NCBI GenBank assembly: GCA_000750105.3
Contig: JPHH03000010.1
Coordinates: 1-64,000, forward strand
Direction: 5' to 3'
Origin: Tolypocladium sp. Sup5 PDA-1
Lineage: Eukaryota > Ascomycota > Sordariomycetes > Hypocreales > Ophiocordycipitaceae
DNA: 64,000 nucleotides
In this document: one piece after another, positions 33,832 to 42,557 of the stretch
How the letters are laid out: each line of letters opens with the position of its first letter
Numbering within the stretch: position 1 is the stretch's first letter
The notes under the pieces: generated by a model
The model's input: the letters and a program-made list of their open reading frames with translations, nothing else
Told to the model about the DNA's origin: nothing
Database searches by the model: none
Program-made: the position numbers and the translations under genes

Positions 33832-35802
33832 TACAAGTTGATGTTCATCTATCGGGGCTATCGGCTTGTCGAAGGCGGGGGCAAGATCCCCAGTTTATTC
33901 CTGGCGAGCCAGCCTTCGGACGAAATAAATCCATTCCTTCCTGACACCCCACCTACTCGTATGTCTACGAGTACTCGTACGTGCAAAGAAACAACAATAA
34001 GCGTATTGAAGGCGACGTCGCGACATTTGACGACGTGAATAGAGAGCTCAGCGCCCTTGCCAAGCCACACCTTATCAACAAATGTCGACCCTACGACAAT
34101 CTCCTCGATCTGTTCGACAATCTCGGACTAACCAAACCCGGTGATTCTGAAGATCACGACGAATAGAATCGTTAATTTCTACTGGTTTTGACAGACCGGA
34201 TCTCTTGGATCAATTCAAGGCACTGCCATTCAGAGGGAACGACTGGGTGAGGCTAGGTTGGGTTGACGGTACTCGAGGTGTTCAAATTACGGGCAAACTT
34301 TGGGCCACCTACATTGCCGGATGGAAGGTAGTACTAGAACGGATAGGAACATAGGCAGACAGGGTGGATGATCATATCGTGATGCGCCTGTACTTTGTTA
34401 AGGGGGAACGAACACACCAAAGGCCGAGTGCAACGATCGTCGTGTAAGTCGTAGAGTCTGTGCCTGCCCAAGAAGTCAGCTATTAGTCAGTGACACGAGT
34501 CGTCGTGTAAGTCAGTGCGCCGGTTGACGTGTAAGTCAAGACGGCTGTCTCCGTGTAAGTCGGAGCGGTGGTTGCCGTGTAAGTCAAGACGGCTGTCTCT
34601 ATGTAAGTCGGAGCGACGGTTGCCGTGTAAGTCGGGACGGCTATCTCCGTGTAAGTCAGAACATTAGCACAGCGGCGTATAGTCTATAAAGTAACGCCTA
34701 TATAAGCAGGTCTTTTATATCATGCAAGTCAAAGGCAAAAGGCAAGGAGAGGCAACCACAGCCGTCTTAAAAAGGCAGGAGGAATTAACCAGGATTTTTC
34801 ATTGTCAGAATCTCGAAAGCTCATGAACGTCACGACTTGCGTCGATGCGTGCATGGGGGACCATCTGTTCATAGGGACACAGACGTCTCTCTTATACCTA
34901 CAGACTCGCTGGGCGTCCCAATGTTCCTCCACTTTTTTGTGTTTTCCGTTTTTCTGGTCAGGGGTCTGCACCAACACCCCAACAAACCAGGGCCTAGGGC
35001 CACGCCTGCTAATCTAGGCCTGTGGTTCTAATTCTAAGCTTAGTTAGCAAGACCTGCCCGCACTCGGAACGGACGTCACACGACGCCGCCCGGCTCCCTG
35101 CGACCGCCCGTCCGTGGCGGTCTCACCTAAAAACCTGGCTGCGCGGGCATGACAAGCGCCACGGCCCGGCCGGCGTCGCGTCGGGTCGCGCGAGGACGCT
35201 GTGGCTCGGGGAGGGAGGACGGGAGATGGTCGCGGGAGGCGATTGCCCTGTTCCCGTGGGTTGTGCGAGGCAGCGACACAGCGCCCATCAGCAGTCACAG
35301 CACCGCTATCCGTCCAGTCCAAGGACGTCGTCTTCACCTCGCTCACCTGCCCACCCGCACCGCAGTTCACCTCACCTGCGAAACACCAGTGACGCCTACA
35401 TACAGCTCATACAGCTCCTCAGCCAAATGATGCGGCTACCTGCTGCCAGCGCCCTCACCGACTGCTGGCGGTCGCTTGACGTCAGATGATCTGGTCGCGG
35501 GCTCTCCACGTCACACACAGTCGCGGGCCTGCACCCGCCATTGGCCGCAGCATGACGTCAGGCGGGCTGAGGCCCTCTGAGCTGCCGCCTGATCCACCGA
35601 TTCTCTCGCCTTCTTTTCGTCTCCCGCTTTCCAGACGGAACCATATGACGGGCTATTCATAGGCCTGCTCAAATACCCTTCTTTGTCCTCTTTCGGTAGA
35701 TGAGCGCCCGGAGGAGCTGACCACCCTCCACCATCTACATCTACTTGGCAGTCTCTACCCTGAATTTCGGATCTGCGAATTGCCACCCACTTTGAACGCA
35801 CC
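33832..35802. other. Degraded, repeat-bearing gene-free stretch
   Basis: About 2 kb of lower GC than the flanks. It includes an isolated 61-codon frame at 33981-34166 of unknown nature, a 24-bp tandem repeat (listed separately), and a TATA-like CTATATAAG at about 34698 shortly after that repeat. The composition and the tandem array suggest a transposon or LTR relic, but I could not define ends or a target duplication. The last 500 bases would hold the promoter of the gene at 35803. Confidence 0.4.
34504..34671. repeat. 24-bp tandem repeat, seven copies
   Basis: CGTGTAAGTC (one copy TATGTAAGTC) recurs at 34504, 34528, 34552, 34576, 34600, 34624 and 34648, an exact 24-bp spacing. The remaining 14 bp alternate between two types, one like AAGACGGCTGTCTC and one like GGAGCGGTGGTTGC, giving a 48-bp higher-order unit. 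The last copy is partial. A lone copy of the core also occurs at 34441. Confidence 0.9.
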
Positions 35803-36849
35803 ATGGACCAACCTCCTCCGCTGCGCCGCCGCGAGCGCAAGCCGCGCCTCGACGACGACTTCTACGGCGGCGCCCCTCCCTTTGAAAATGGCCCGCCGCC
35901 GCGTCGCCACAAGTCGGAGCGGCACCGACAGCGCCCGCCGCCCGACTTGGGCCCGGACGATGCCTACGCCTCGCGACGTGGGCACGGCAGCCGTCGTGAG
36001 CCGGAGCCGTACGAGATGAGGCCCGCCGGCGGTGCTGGCCGACGCCCGCGCAGCCCGCCACCCTATTACACCTCTGAGCCATCGCGGCCGTCGCGGCATG
36101 AGCGAGAGCGCGAGGCTCGTCGCGAGCCGAGGCCGTCTCGCCACGAGAGAGATGCTGCCCCCAGGGACGCGTATGCCCGGGAGGCCCCGCTGCGGGAGTT
36201 CCCGTCCGAACCCCGGGAGCGGCCCGCAAGGCACTACCGCGACGAGGCTGACCCGCGGGCGCATCGACCGCGTCCGTCGTCGCCCCCGGATGCGAGGCAC
36301 CGTGGTGGTCGGGACGGCCCCCCTCCTCCCATGTACGCCGCCGCTGGCCGGGCCAGTCCCGACCCGCGATCCCGCCGACCCCGACACGCGTCTCCTGACG
36401 CGCGGCCCCGCGGCCGAGACGCACCCCCTCCGGGCTACGAGAGCGACGACGACCGCCGCCGTCGCCGAGCCCGCTCCCAGGGCAAGCCCAACGCCCGAGG
36501 CGTCTCTCCGCCCCGCGGCCGCGGGCCCCCTCCCGTCGCCGGCGCAGCCTCCGCCTCGGCGCCCAAGCCCGGCGCCACGCGACGCAACTCGATGCCCGCG
36601 AACCTCGCCAAGAAGGGCGCGGCCTGGTGGTCCAACCCGCTGATCCAGGCGGGCGGCCGCGCGGCGTTCAGCGCCGGCGCGCAGGCGGCCATGAGGAGCC
36701 GCGGCGACCCCAGCCCGTGGCTCGGGGCCAAGGGCGGCAAGGTGGCGGCGGCGGCGCTGGGCGCCGCGCTGATGGACGGGTTCATGGGGCAGAAGGGGGG
36801 CCAGGAGGATAAGAAGGGTGGTGGAGGGGGGAGTAAGAGCCGGCATTGA
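35803..36849 (+). CDS. Arg/Pro-rich disordered protein with short hydrophobic C-terminal module
   Basis: Uninterrupted ORF of 348 aa. Residues 1-270 are extremely rich in Arg, Pro, Asp and Ser (RRRERKPRLDDD, PSRHERERE, SPPPYYTSEP, YESDDDRRRRRARSQGK) and are surely disordered; the RS/RE pattern resembles nuclear RNA-associated proteins. The last 80 residues differ: NLAKKGAAWWSNPLIQAGGRAAFSAGAQAAMRSRGD, then WLGAKGGKVAAAALGAALMDGFMG, an Ala/Gly-rich amphipathic segment that I recall as recurrent in fungal hypothetical proteins. No function is known to me. ATG 35803 follows a pyrimidine-rich leader. The reverse strand is also open because of GC bias, but the plus frame has a sensible end and C-terminal module. 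Confidence 0.7.
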   Translation: MDQPPPLRRRERKPRLDDDFYGGAPPFENGPPPRRHKSERHRQRPPPDLGPDDAYASRRGHGSRREPEPYEMRPAGGAGRRPRSPPPYYTSEPSRPSRHEREREARREPRPSRHERDAAPRDAYAREAPLREFPSEPRERPARHYRDEADPRAHRPRPSSPPDARHRGGRDGPPPPMYAAAGRASPDPRSRRPRHASPDARPRGRDAPPPGYESDDDRRRRRARSQGKPNARGVSPPRGRGPPPVAGAASASAPKPGATRRNSMPANLAKKGAAWWSNPLIQAGGRAAFSAGAQAAMRSRGDPSPWLGAKGGKVAAAALGAALMDGFMGQKGGQEDKKGGGGGSKSRH

Positions 36850-37277
36850 TGAGAAAATGATGTTATGACGTGACGGGCGTGGCATGAGATTGATCTGGGC
36901 GTTAATGATACACGGCGGAGAACGAGCAGGCATTTCTTTAGTAGTTTGTCGATGACGGGTTTGCAATATCAGCGATGCTTTGGGGCATGGGCATATTGGG
37001 AAAGAGCTATAGATTGGCCTTTGGGGGATTGGTTATTAGACTACCTCAAGACAGCGAGCACCGCTCATTCAATGATTCTCATCATACCTATTCATGCTAC
37101 ACTGCTGGCTATAGCTACCTACTTCAAGATACGAGTAACATGTTTGGATGGACACGCCAGCACTCAACCATGGGTGCATGTAAACGGCATGTTTCATCAT
37201 TCATCATTGTTCATCGTGTTCTATATACTGAAAGACCTATACTACAAGCCGCGCCAGCTCCCCACTCAGCATCTCCC
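36850..37277. other. Convergent spacer
   Basis: 428 bp, AT-richer than its surroundings, between the stop of the Arg-rich protein and the stop of the minus-strand secreted protein. It should hold both 3' UTRs. No gene seen. Confidence 0.5.
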
Positions 37278-37912
37278 TCATCGCCCACTGTTCCACGGGC
37301 GGCAGCGGTTCGCGGCGCAGAAGCCGTTGCAGCAAGGCCCCACGGGCTGGCCGTGCATGTCGTAGCACGCGCCTGCGACTCGTTAGCAAGGGCCCATCCA
37401 CGTCCCACACTCTCCTAGATTACAAGACCACGGAGAGAAGGGAGAGAGGGAGAGGGGATAGAGGGACGTACTGTACGTCCCCACGCACATGCCCTCGCAG
37501 CGGACGCTGAACACCGGCTGCGGCGGGTCCAGGACGAGCTGCGTCGTGACGTTGTCGCCCGCGAGCTTGGTGGTGATCTTGACGGGACCGGGGGACTCGA
37601 ACTTGCACATCGAGTAGGCGAGGTAGTCGGGGGCGTCGATGAGGCCAATGTCAAGGTGGTCGTGGGCTGCCCAATTGTTAGCACGCCGCGTGTTTCTTGA
37701 TTAAAACTTCAATAGGGAGGATGAGCCTGTAACGCACCAGTCTTGACGATGCTCCCATCGGCCTTGACGGCCAGCGCGTACGTCTCGGGGCACGACGAGG
37801 AGCGGAAGGTGAGGTGGGCCGTCTGCACATCGTCGCGCGTGCCGACCTCGCTGGGAGGCGCGGCGAGAGCGGCGCTGGTGAAGAGGCCGATGCTGAGGGT
37901 GGAGAACTTCAT
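37278..37912 (-). CDS. Small secreted cysteine-rich protein
   Basis: Three exons on the minus strand (37912-37738, 37666-37472, 37372-37278), 154 aa. The signal peptide is MKFSTLSIGLFTSAALA. The mature part has nine Cys; the C-terminus SACYDMHGQPVGPCCNGFC followed by AANRCRPW gives the Cx10CCx3Cx4C spacing of a knottin-like cap. The middle reads LAYSMCKFES and VFSVRCEGMCVGTY. It resembles a family of SSCRP proteins of entomopathogenic and plant-associated fungi. The third exon was chosen because only this frame restores the Cys pattern; the intron before it has a perfect CTAAC branch point just ahead of CAG at 37373. Likely extracellular, possibly an effector; this is inference. Confidence 0.82.
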
Positions 37913-39130
37913 CTTTGCTCTTGATGTGTTTATAGAACTGCAAACCTGTTCCTTCAGGCTTGCGTTGTTATGTTGTGCAATGTTTCAAACAGGGACAGCC
38001 CTCGTCTTTATACCTATGCTGATCAGCGATACTTTGTACATGGGAATATGCCACAAAATACGTGGCATCAGGGGACAGACAGTCGGCGATGCTGACCCGA
38101 CGACCCGGCTGATGATGCAGCGTCTCTTGGCCCCGGCAGCCAGAATACGAAGCCGCAGCCACTCACACCCGGCGAACACACGAGGAGGACCCTGGGCTGG
38201 CTGGACGATAAATAGCTCCCGGCGGGCCACCAACGGCAGGCCATTTTCAGCCCAACAGTCGGACCTGGGGCGCGTCCCGTTTGGGCATGCGGGCCTGCGG
38301 GCGGGGGGGCTGAATGTGGATGAGAATGCTGCTCCGTATATTGGATGCTCGTACGGATTATACGGAGTATGCTTCGTGTGATTGCGGGGTAGGATGGGGA
38401 TGCAGGGCGAAGGGGAGATGGGGGGGCATGTGAGCCGTGCCGTTCATCTCAAAGCTGGAGTTGCTGAGGACGATGCTGTACACAGTCAACAACACACGAT
38501 AGTTCCGGCTGACACTCTAGCAACCGCGAGGCGTTGCCGCGACACCTGTTGGACTCCCCCCCCCCCCCCCCCCGGCTCGGCACTTGCGACCCGACAATGC
38601 CCTCGGGAATGGGCACTAGTGTTCGGCTTAATACGCCCTCCGGAAGAACGATGGGGTGCGGCCCCACAGGGTGGACTGCGGCCCCGCTCGGCCCGACGGC
38701 GGAGATGTCCGGCCGGCTTGGCCCGCGGGACCTGAGCGGCTTGTTGTGTGAGCAAGTTCAGTATAACATGTTGAGCTTGGCAATAGCGAAGGATTCTTTG
38801 GGACACTCCCATATCCAGTTGATGTGGAAGTATTGTCAAGTATATTAATCTCCAAGGGCTCTACCGAACCCCGGCTGTTTTTCGGCCAGGCATTGCCATA
38901 CGAGTCACATGTCGCTATCGCCACCTCCGCGAGAATCCCCCCCCTCGCCATCGACATCGAGACGGACAACAACAGCCTCACAGCTACAAGGCTGCGAGCT
39001 CTTCTTCCGTTCTTCCTTAGCTCTAGATGGACAATACGAAGGCACCTGCTTGTGGAACTAAACATCAGCCCAGCCGCTGTAGCGTATAAGCAATTACATA
39101 GTTCTTATTGGCATTATCATATGTGCGTGC
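37913..39130. other. Gene-free stretch with a poly-C tract
   Basis: 1.2 kb that includes the promoter of the secreted protein near 37913 and an 18-base C run at 38556-38573. The minus-strand frame 38628-39065 has no recognisable features. Nothing else seen. Confidence 0.45.
38556..38573. repeat. Poly-C homopolymer (18 C)
   Basis: Uninterrupted run of 18 C. Such runs are rare outside low-complexity DNA, and assemblies often get their length wrong. Confidence 0.9.
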
Positions 39131-40039
39131 CTATAGGTGCTTCTTCATAAACTCCACCAACTTCGGTAGGACTTCAGCAGTATCATCATACAAGTCAATA
39201 TGCGTCTTGCCGTCGATGATGACCAACTCCTTCGGCTCCTTCGCAGCCTCGATGGCTTCCTTGCTGAAGTAGAGGGTATCCGCCTTGGACCCGGCGATCA
39301 TCAGAAGTGGACGCGGAGAAATCCAATCGACGTAGGCATAGGAAGAATAAGTCGCGATCATGTCGATACTTCTCGAGACGTACCAATTGGCGGAGTTTGG
39401 ATGCGCCGCACGGGGAGTCCGATAATAACCCGTCGCTTCTCGATACAGCGTGGGAATGTTGTCCGGAATCTCCGATGGGCTATTCGGGACGACGTGCTCC
39501 AAGTGAGGTTTCTCTCCCTGGGCTTCAAGCGTGCGAGCTTTTGCTGCTGCCGCAAGGGCAGCCATGAAGTCCTCTCTCTTCAACGTGCCCCCCAGGCCCT
39601 CTCGAAACAGTCGCCCCATGTCAGCGCCACTGACCGTTGCAACGGCCTTGATCCTCTGGTCCGTACTCGCAGCGCAGGGGACATAGCCACCACTGGCGCA
39701 GATGCCCAGCGCGCCGATGCGCTCGGGGTCAACCTCCGCTCTAGTGGTGAGGAACGACACGGCGCTCTTTATGTCTTCGACGCGCTGGTTGGGGTCTTCA
39801 AGGAAGCGAGGCTCTCCGCCGCTTTCTCCCTGGTACGCCGCATCGAACGTGAGGGCGACGAACCCGGCCTCGCAGAGGAGCTTGGCGTAGAGTCCGGCGG
39901 TTTGTTCTTTCACGCCGCCGAAAGGGTGGCTAATGACAATGGCAGGATGTTTGTGTTGTGCGGCAGCGGCTGCCGCTGGGGTGAAGAGGTTGGCGGCGAT
40001 GGTGATGCCTTTGCTGTCGAACTTTACGGCGCGAGCCAT
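39131..40039 (-). CDS. Alpha/beta hydrolase, dienelactone-hydrolase-like, with Cys at the nucleophile elbow
   Basis: Single exon of 302 aa without signal peptide. The oxyanion part is IVISHPFGGVKEQTAGLYAKLL, and LTFDAAYQGESGGEPRFLEDPNQRVEDI follows, as in fungal YcjY-like hydrolases. The nucleophile elbow is GICASGG, with Cys114 where most hydrolases have Ser. The acid is probably in GSKADTLYF and the His in GKTHIDLYD. Members are often found in fungal metabolite clusters; the substrate is unknown. Divergently transcribed from a second Cys-type hydrolase at 41100, with a shared promoter that carries a duplicated element. Confidence 0.88.
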   Translation of the reverse strand: MARAVKFDSKGITIAANLFTPAAAAAAQHKHPAIVISHPFGGVKEQTAGLYAKLLCEAGFVALTFDAAYQGESGGEPRFLEDPNQRVEDIKSAVSFLTTRAEVDPERIGALGICASGGYVPCAASTDQRIKAVATVSGADMGRLFREGLGGTLKREDFMAALAAAAKARTLEAQGEKPHLEHVVPNSPSEIPDNIPTLYREATGYYRTPRAAHPNSANWYVSRSIDMIATYSSYAYVDWISPRPLLMIAGSKADTLYFSKEAIEAAKEPKELVIIDGKTHIDLYDDTAEVLPKLVEFMKKHL

Positions 40040-40214
40040 TGTGGGAGGGTTGCAGTGTTTGAGTTGTGTGTGTGCGTGTGTATGTGCGTACTTCGTATGT
40101 GTGTGTATGTCGCCGTTGAAGGTAGCTGGGGTCGCGAGATATATGTATTAATCGTTGTCCAAGGTAACTTGGAACGTGGATGAGGAGACCACTGTATTAC
40201 TTGCATCGGACTGG

Positions 40215-40711
40215 AAATGCCGAAAACTCTCAGGTGCTGCAAGCCGGAAGGTTAAAAGGACCCCTCCAGTTTTGTCAGCACCGACGACTCCCGAAATCTT
40301 CGGACTGCGAGGCCAAAGCCCAAAGCTTAACAGACAGGCCTCCCTGCTGAAGCTTTTCAGTGGCTTCCCCTCACTGCTGTGGTGACGAAGGATTGGAGTG
40401 GGGACCGGGGGACTGTCTCCGAGATTGACGACAGTGGCTGCAACCAACAACTGCCGATCGTCTGCCCTACAATTGTTCTCGCAAAATAGCTTGCTCATCT
40501 GCGCCTCGCGAAATGCCCCTCGCATCCAGGCGTGAACTGTAAATCATGAACTTCCTTTCCATCCAACTGGGAGCGGGTCGGCCGATAACCGCATCGCTAC
40601 ACTGGGTCGGTCGAAAGGCACAGAAAATGCCGAAAACGGTCGGGTGCTGCGTGTTTGGCTTGAAAAGGTCTCTCCTGAAGCTTGTCGACACCGAAAATGC
40701 CGAAATTCAAT
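40215..40711. repeat. Two degenerate copies of a ~90-bp element in a divergent promoter
   Basis: Copy 1 (about 40215-40302) and copy 2 (about 40624-40711) share the blocks AAATGCCGAAAAC, GGTGCTGC, AAAAGG and CACCGA in the same order with almost equal spacing, 409 bp apart. Within them CCGAAA recurs at about 40220, 40291, 40630, 40692 and 40700. Both copies lie between the divergent hydrolase genes (starts at 40039 and 41100). The remainder of 40040-41099 holds a GT-rich microsatellite at about 40060-40110 and otherwise nothing I recognise. Confidence 0.7.
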
Positions 40712-41099
40712 CGGGCGCACCCCTTACTGTAACGTCGTCAGTGGTGCCCGCATATCGCCACAGGCTAAAAGAGAGCCTTATATCCGCCCTACACCCTGCG
40801 TAGCTCCGCAAGCTCCGTAATGCTTGGAAGCATCTTGGCATGTCCCATGTTGGCAGGTATCGTCGTTCAGAAACGATTGCGCCACGCTGGTGCTATTTGA
40901 ACTCTAAGCAGTACGCCCGCCATTCTGCAAGTTATATAAACCCGATTCTCCTCACCATTTCCCAAACAAGGGCAGCGGATACCGACGGCTACACCCAAAA
41001 CACCCTCTAGCCTGCACCCTCTCAAGTTTATTCATTCCCACGCCACAAGCGAGTTTAACCGTACATCAAACACTGCTGCAGCTCGAATATCACTGTACA

Positions 41100-42069
41100 A
41101 TGGCGGACGTTCATTCCTACGCGGAGGCAACCGCTGAGTTCTTTGCTCACGGTGGCCCACGGGCTCCGATCCTCCGATACCCGACGGAGGAGGGACTCAA
41201 GTACGAAGATGTTTGGTTCCCATCTCTTGATGGCACTGTCCTCGATGGGTGGTTTATACCGTGCAATGGCTCCAAGAAGCTTATAATTGCCGTAAGATCC
41301 CCGATCAAACCGATAATACAGTGCGTATACTGACAGCTTTCGGCACCAGAATCACCCTATGCCTTGCAATCGCTCGGGCTTCCCGGGTCATCTCGAGGGT
41401 TTCAAGCAGTTCGGAGGTTTCGAGGTCAACTTTGTCAAGGACTACCGCACGCTTCACGATGCTGGCTACAACGTACTCTGCTACGATTTGCGCAATCACG
41501 GGCGATCCGCTGCTGGCTCTGGTGGTCTTGTAAGTATTGGACTACTCGAGAGCCGGGATGTTGCGGGATCGATTATCTATGCGCGTTCTCGCAACGACAC
41601 GAAGGATATGACGGTCGGCTTGCTCAGCCGGTGTCTCGGTGCCAACTCTACCATTGTCGCTGCCAGCAAGTACCCACAGTACTTCACCGACATCAAAGCT
41701 TTGATCGCCCTCCAGCCTGTCTCGAGCCGCGCGTTTGTCGAAGCGGGTGCCAAGTCCGCTGGTTTCGACATCAAAGAAGCCGCAAAGCTATTCGACCAAG
41801 ACATCTTCAACAAGACGGGGTTTCACTTGGATGATCTTAGCCCTTTGGAATACGCCAAGGACGTCAAGCTACCTACCCTCGTCGCCCAAGTTCACCGGGA
41901 CACATTGACGAACCCAGGGGATGTACAGAGCATCTATGACCGGATTGGAGCTAAAACCAAGGACCTATTTTGGATCGAGGGAACAGATCGGCGGTTTGAT
42001 GGCTACAACTACTTTGGAGAGAACCCCGAGAGAATGCTTGCTTGGTTCAACAAGTTCATGTCCAATTAG
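41100..42069 (+). CDS. Alpha/beta hydrolase with Cys at the nucleophile elbow
   Basis: Two exons (41100-41291, 41350-42069), 303 aa, no signal peptide. After LRYPTEEGLKYEDVWFPSLDGTVLDGWFIPC comes NHPMPCNRSGFPGHLEGF (oxyanion region) and NVLCYDLRNHGRSAAG, both typical of this hydrolase family. The elbow is LLSRCLGANS with Cys159 in the nucleophile position. The C-terminal part (TLVAQVHRDTLTNPGDVQSIYD, then WIEGTDRRFDGYNYF) should carry the acid, but the usual His is not obvious near EGTDRRFDGYNYF, which makes catalysis uncertain. The intron is GT-AG and phase 0. It may be co-regulated with the divergent hydrolase at 39131-40039. Confidence 0.85.
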
Positions 42070-42557
42070 TCGCGGATCGGTAGTACCCGGTGGCCATTGC
42101 AAACGAATAGTGGCCGTCAAGTATGAGATTATATCGCATCGTTGTATTTCATAATTAGGTGCATACATTCTTCTACGATTACCCCAAGGTGTTCCCTCTG
42201 GACGGCTGCATCAATCTTGGACACTCCACACTGCCCTTCCTGAGAAAAACAGGAGGCAATGCTGCTGAACTTCACATGTGATCACAAGCGGAAGGCTGGG
42301 CAACCGGCGGAGGAAAGGGCGATCATGATTTTGAGCCTAGGGGTTGATAGTGTATACTCATACTACCTGCCATCTTTATCTTCGTACCCGGAATAAAAAC
42401 ATCGACTTGGTCAATATGTGTGACCTTGACCATCTTTTTGTCCACAATAGATGCGATCTTGATGTCTGGATCCAAGTCCTCCGGCCGTTGAACCCAACGA
42501 CGCTTCCGAGGCATGACTGGAAACGCCGCAGTGCCGACGAATCCTTTAGAAACATCA
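42070..42557. other. Convergent spacer
   Basis: 488 bp between stops of the plus-strand hydrolase and the minus-strand WD40-DUF4246 gene. A minus-strand 63-codon frame at 42323-42514 has no recognisable similarity. Otherwise nothing seen. Confidence 0.45.

Noticed and set aside
34396..35049. Solo LTR (TGTTAAG...TTAGCA with an internal TATA-like box)
   Set aside because: The ends are only loosely matching and the flanks (TACTT and AGACC) do not form a target duplication.
35755..36966. 403-codon minus-strand ORF opposite the Arg-rich protein
   Set aside because: No motif; likely GC-driven. The plus frame has a better start, end and C-terminal module, though confidence is moderate.
38628..39065. 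145-codon minus-strand ORF
   Set aside because: No recognisable domain; overlaps another unrelated frame.
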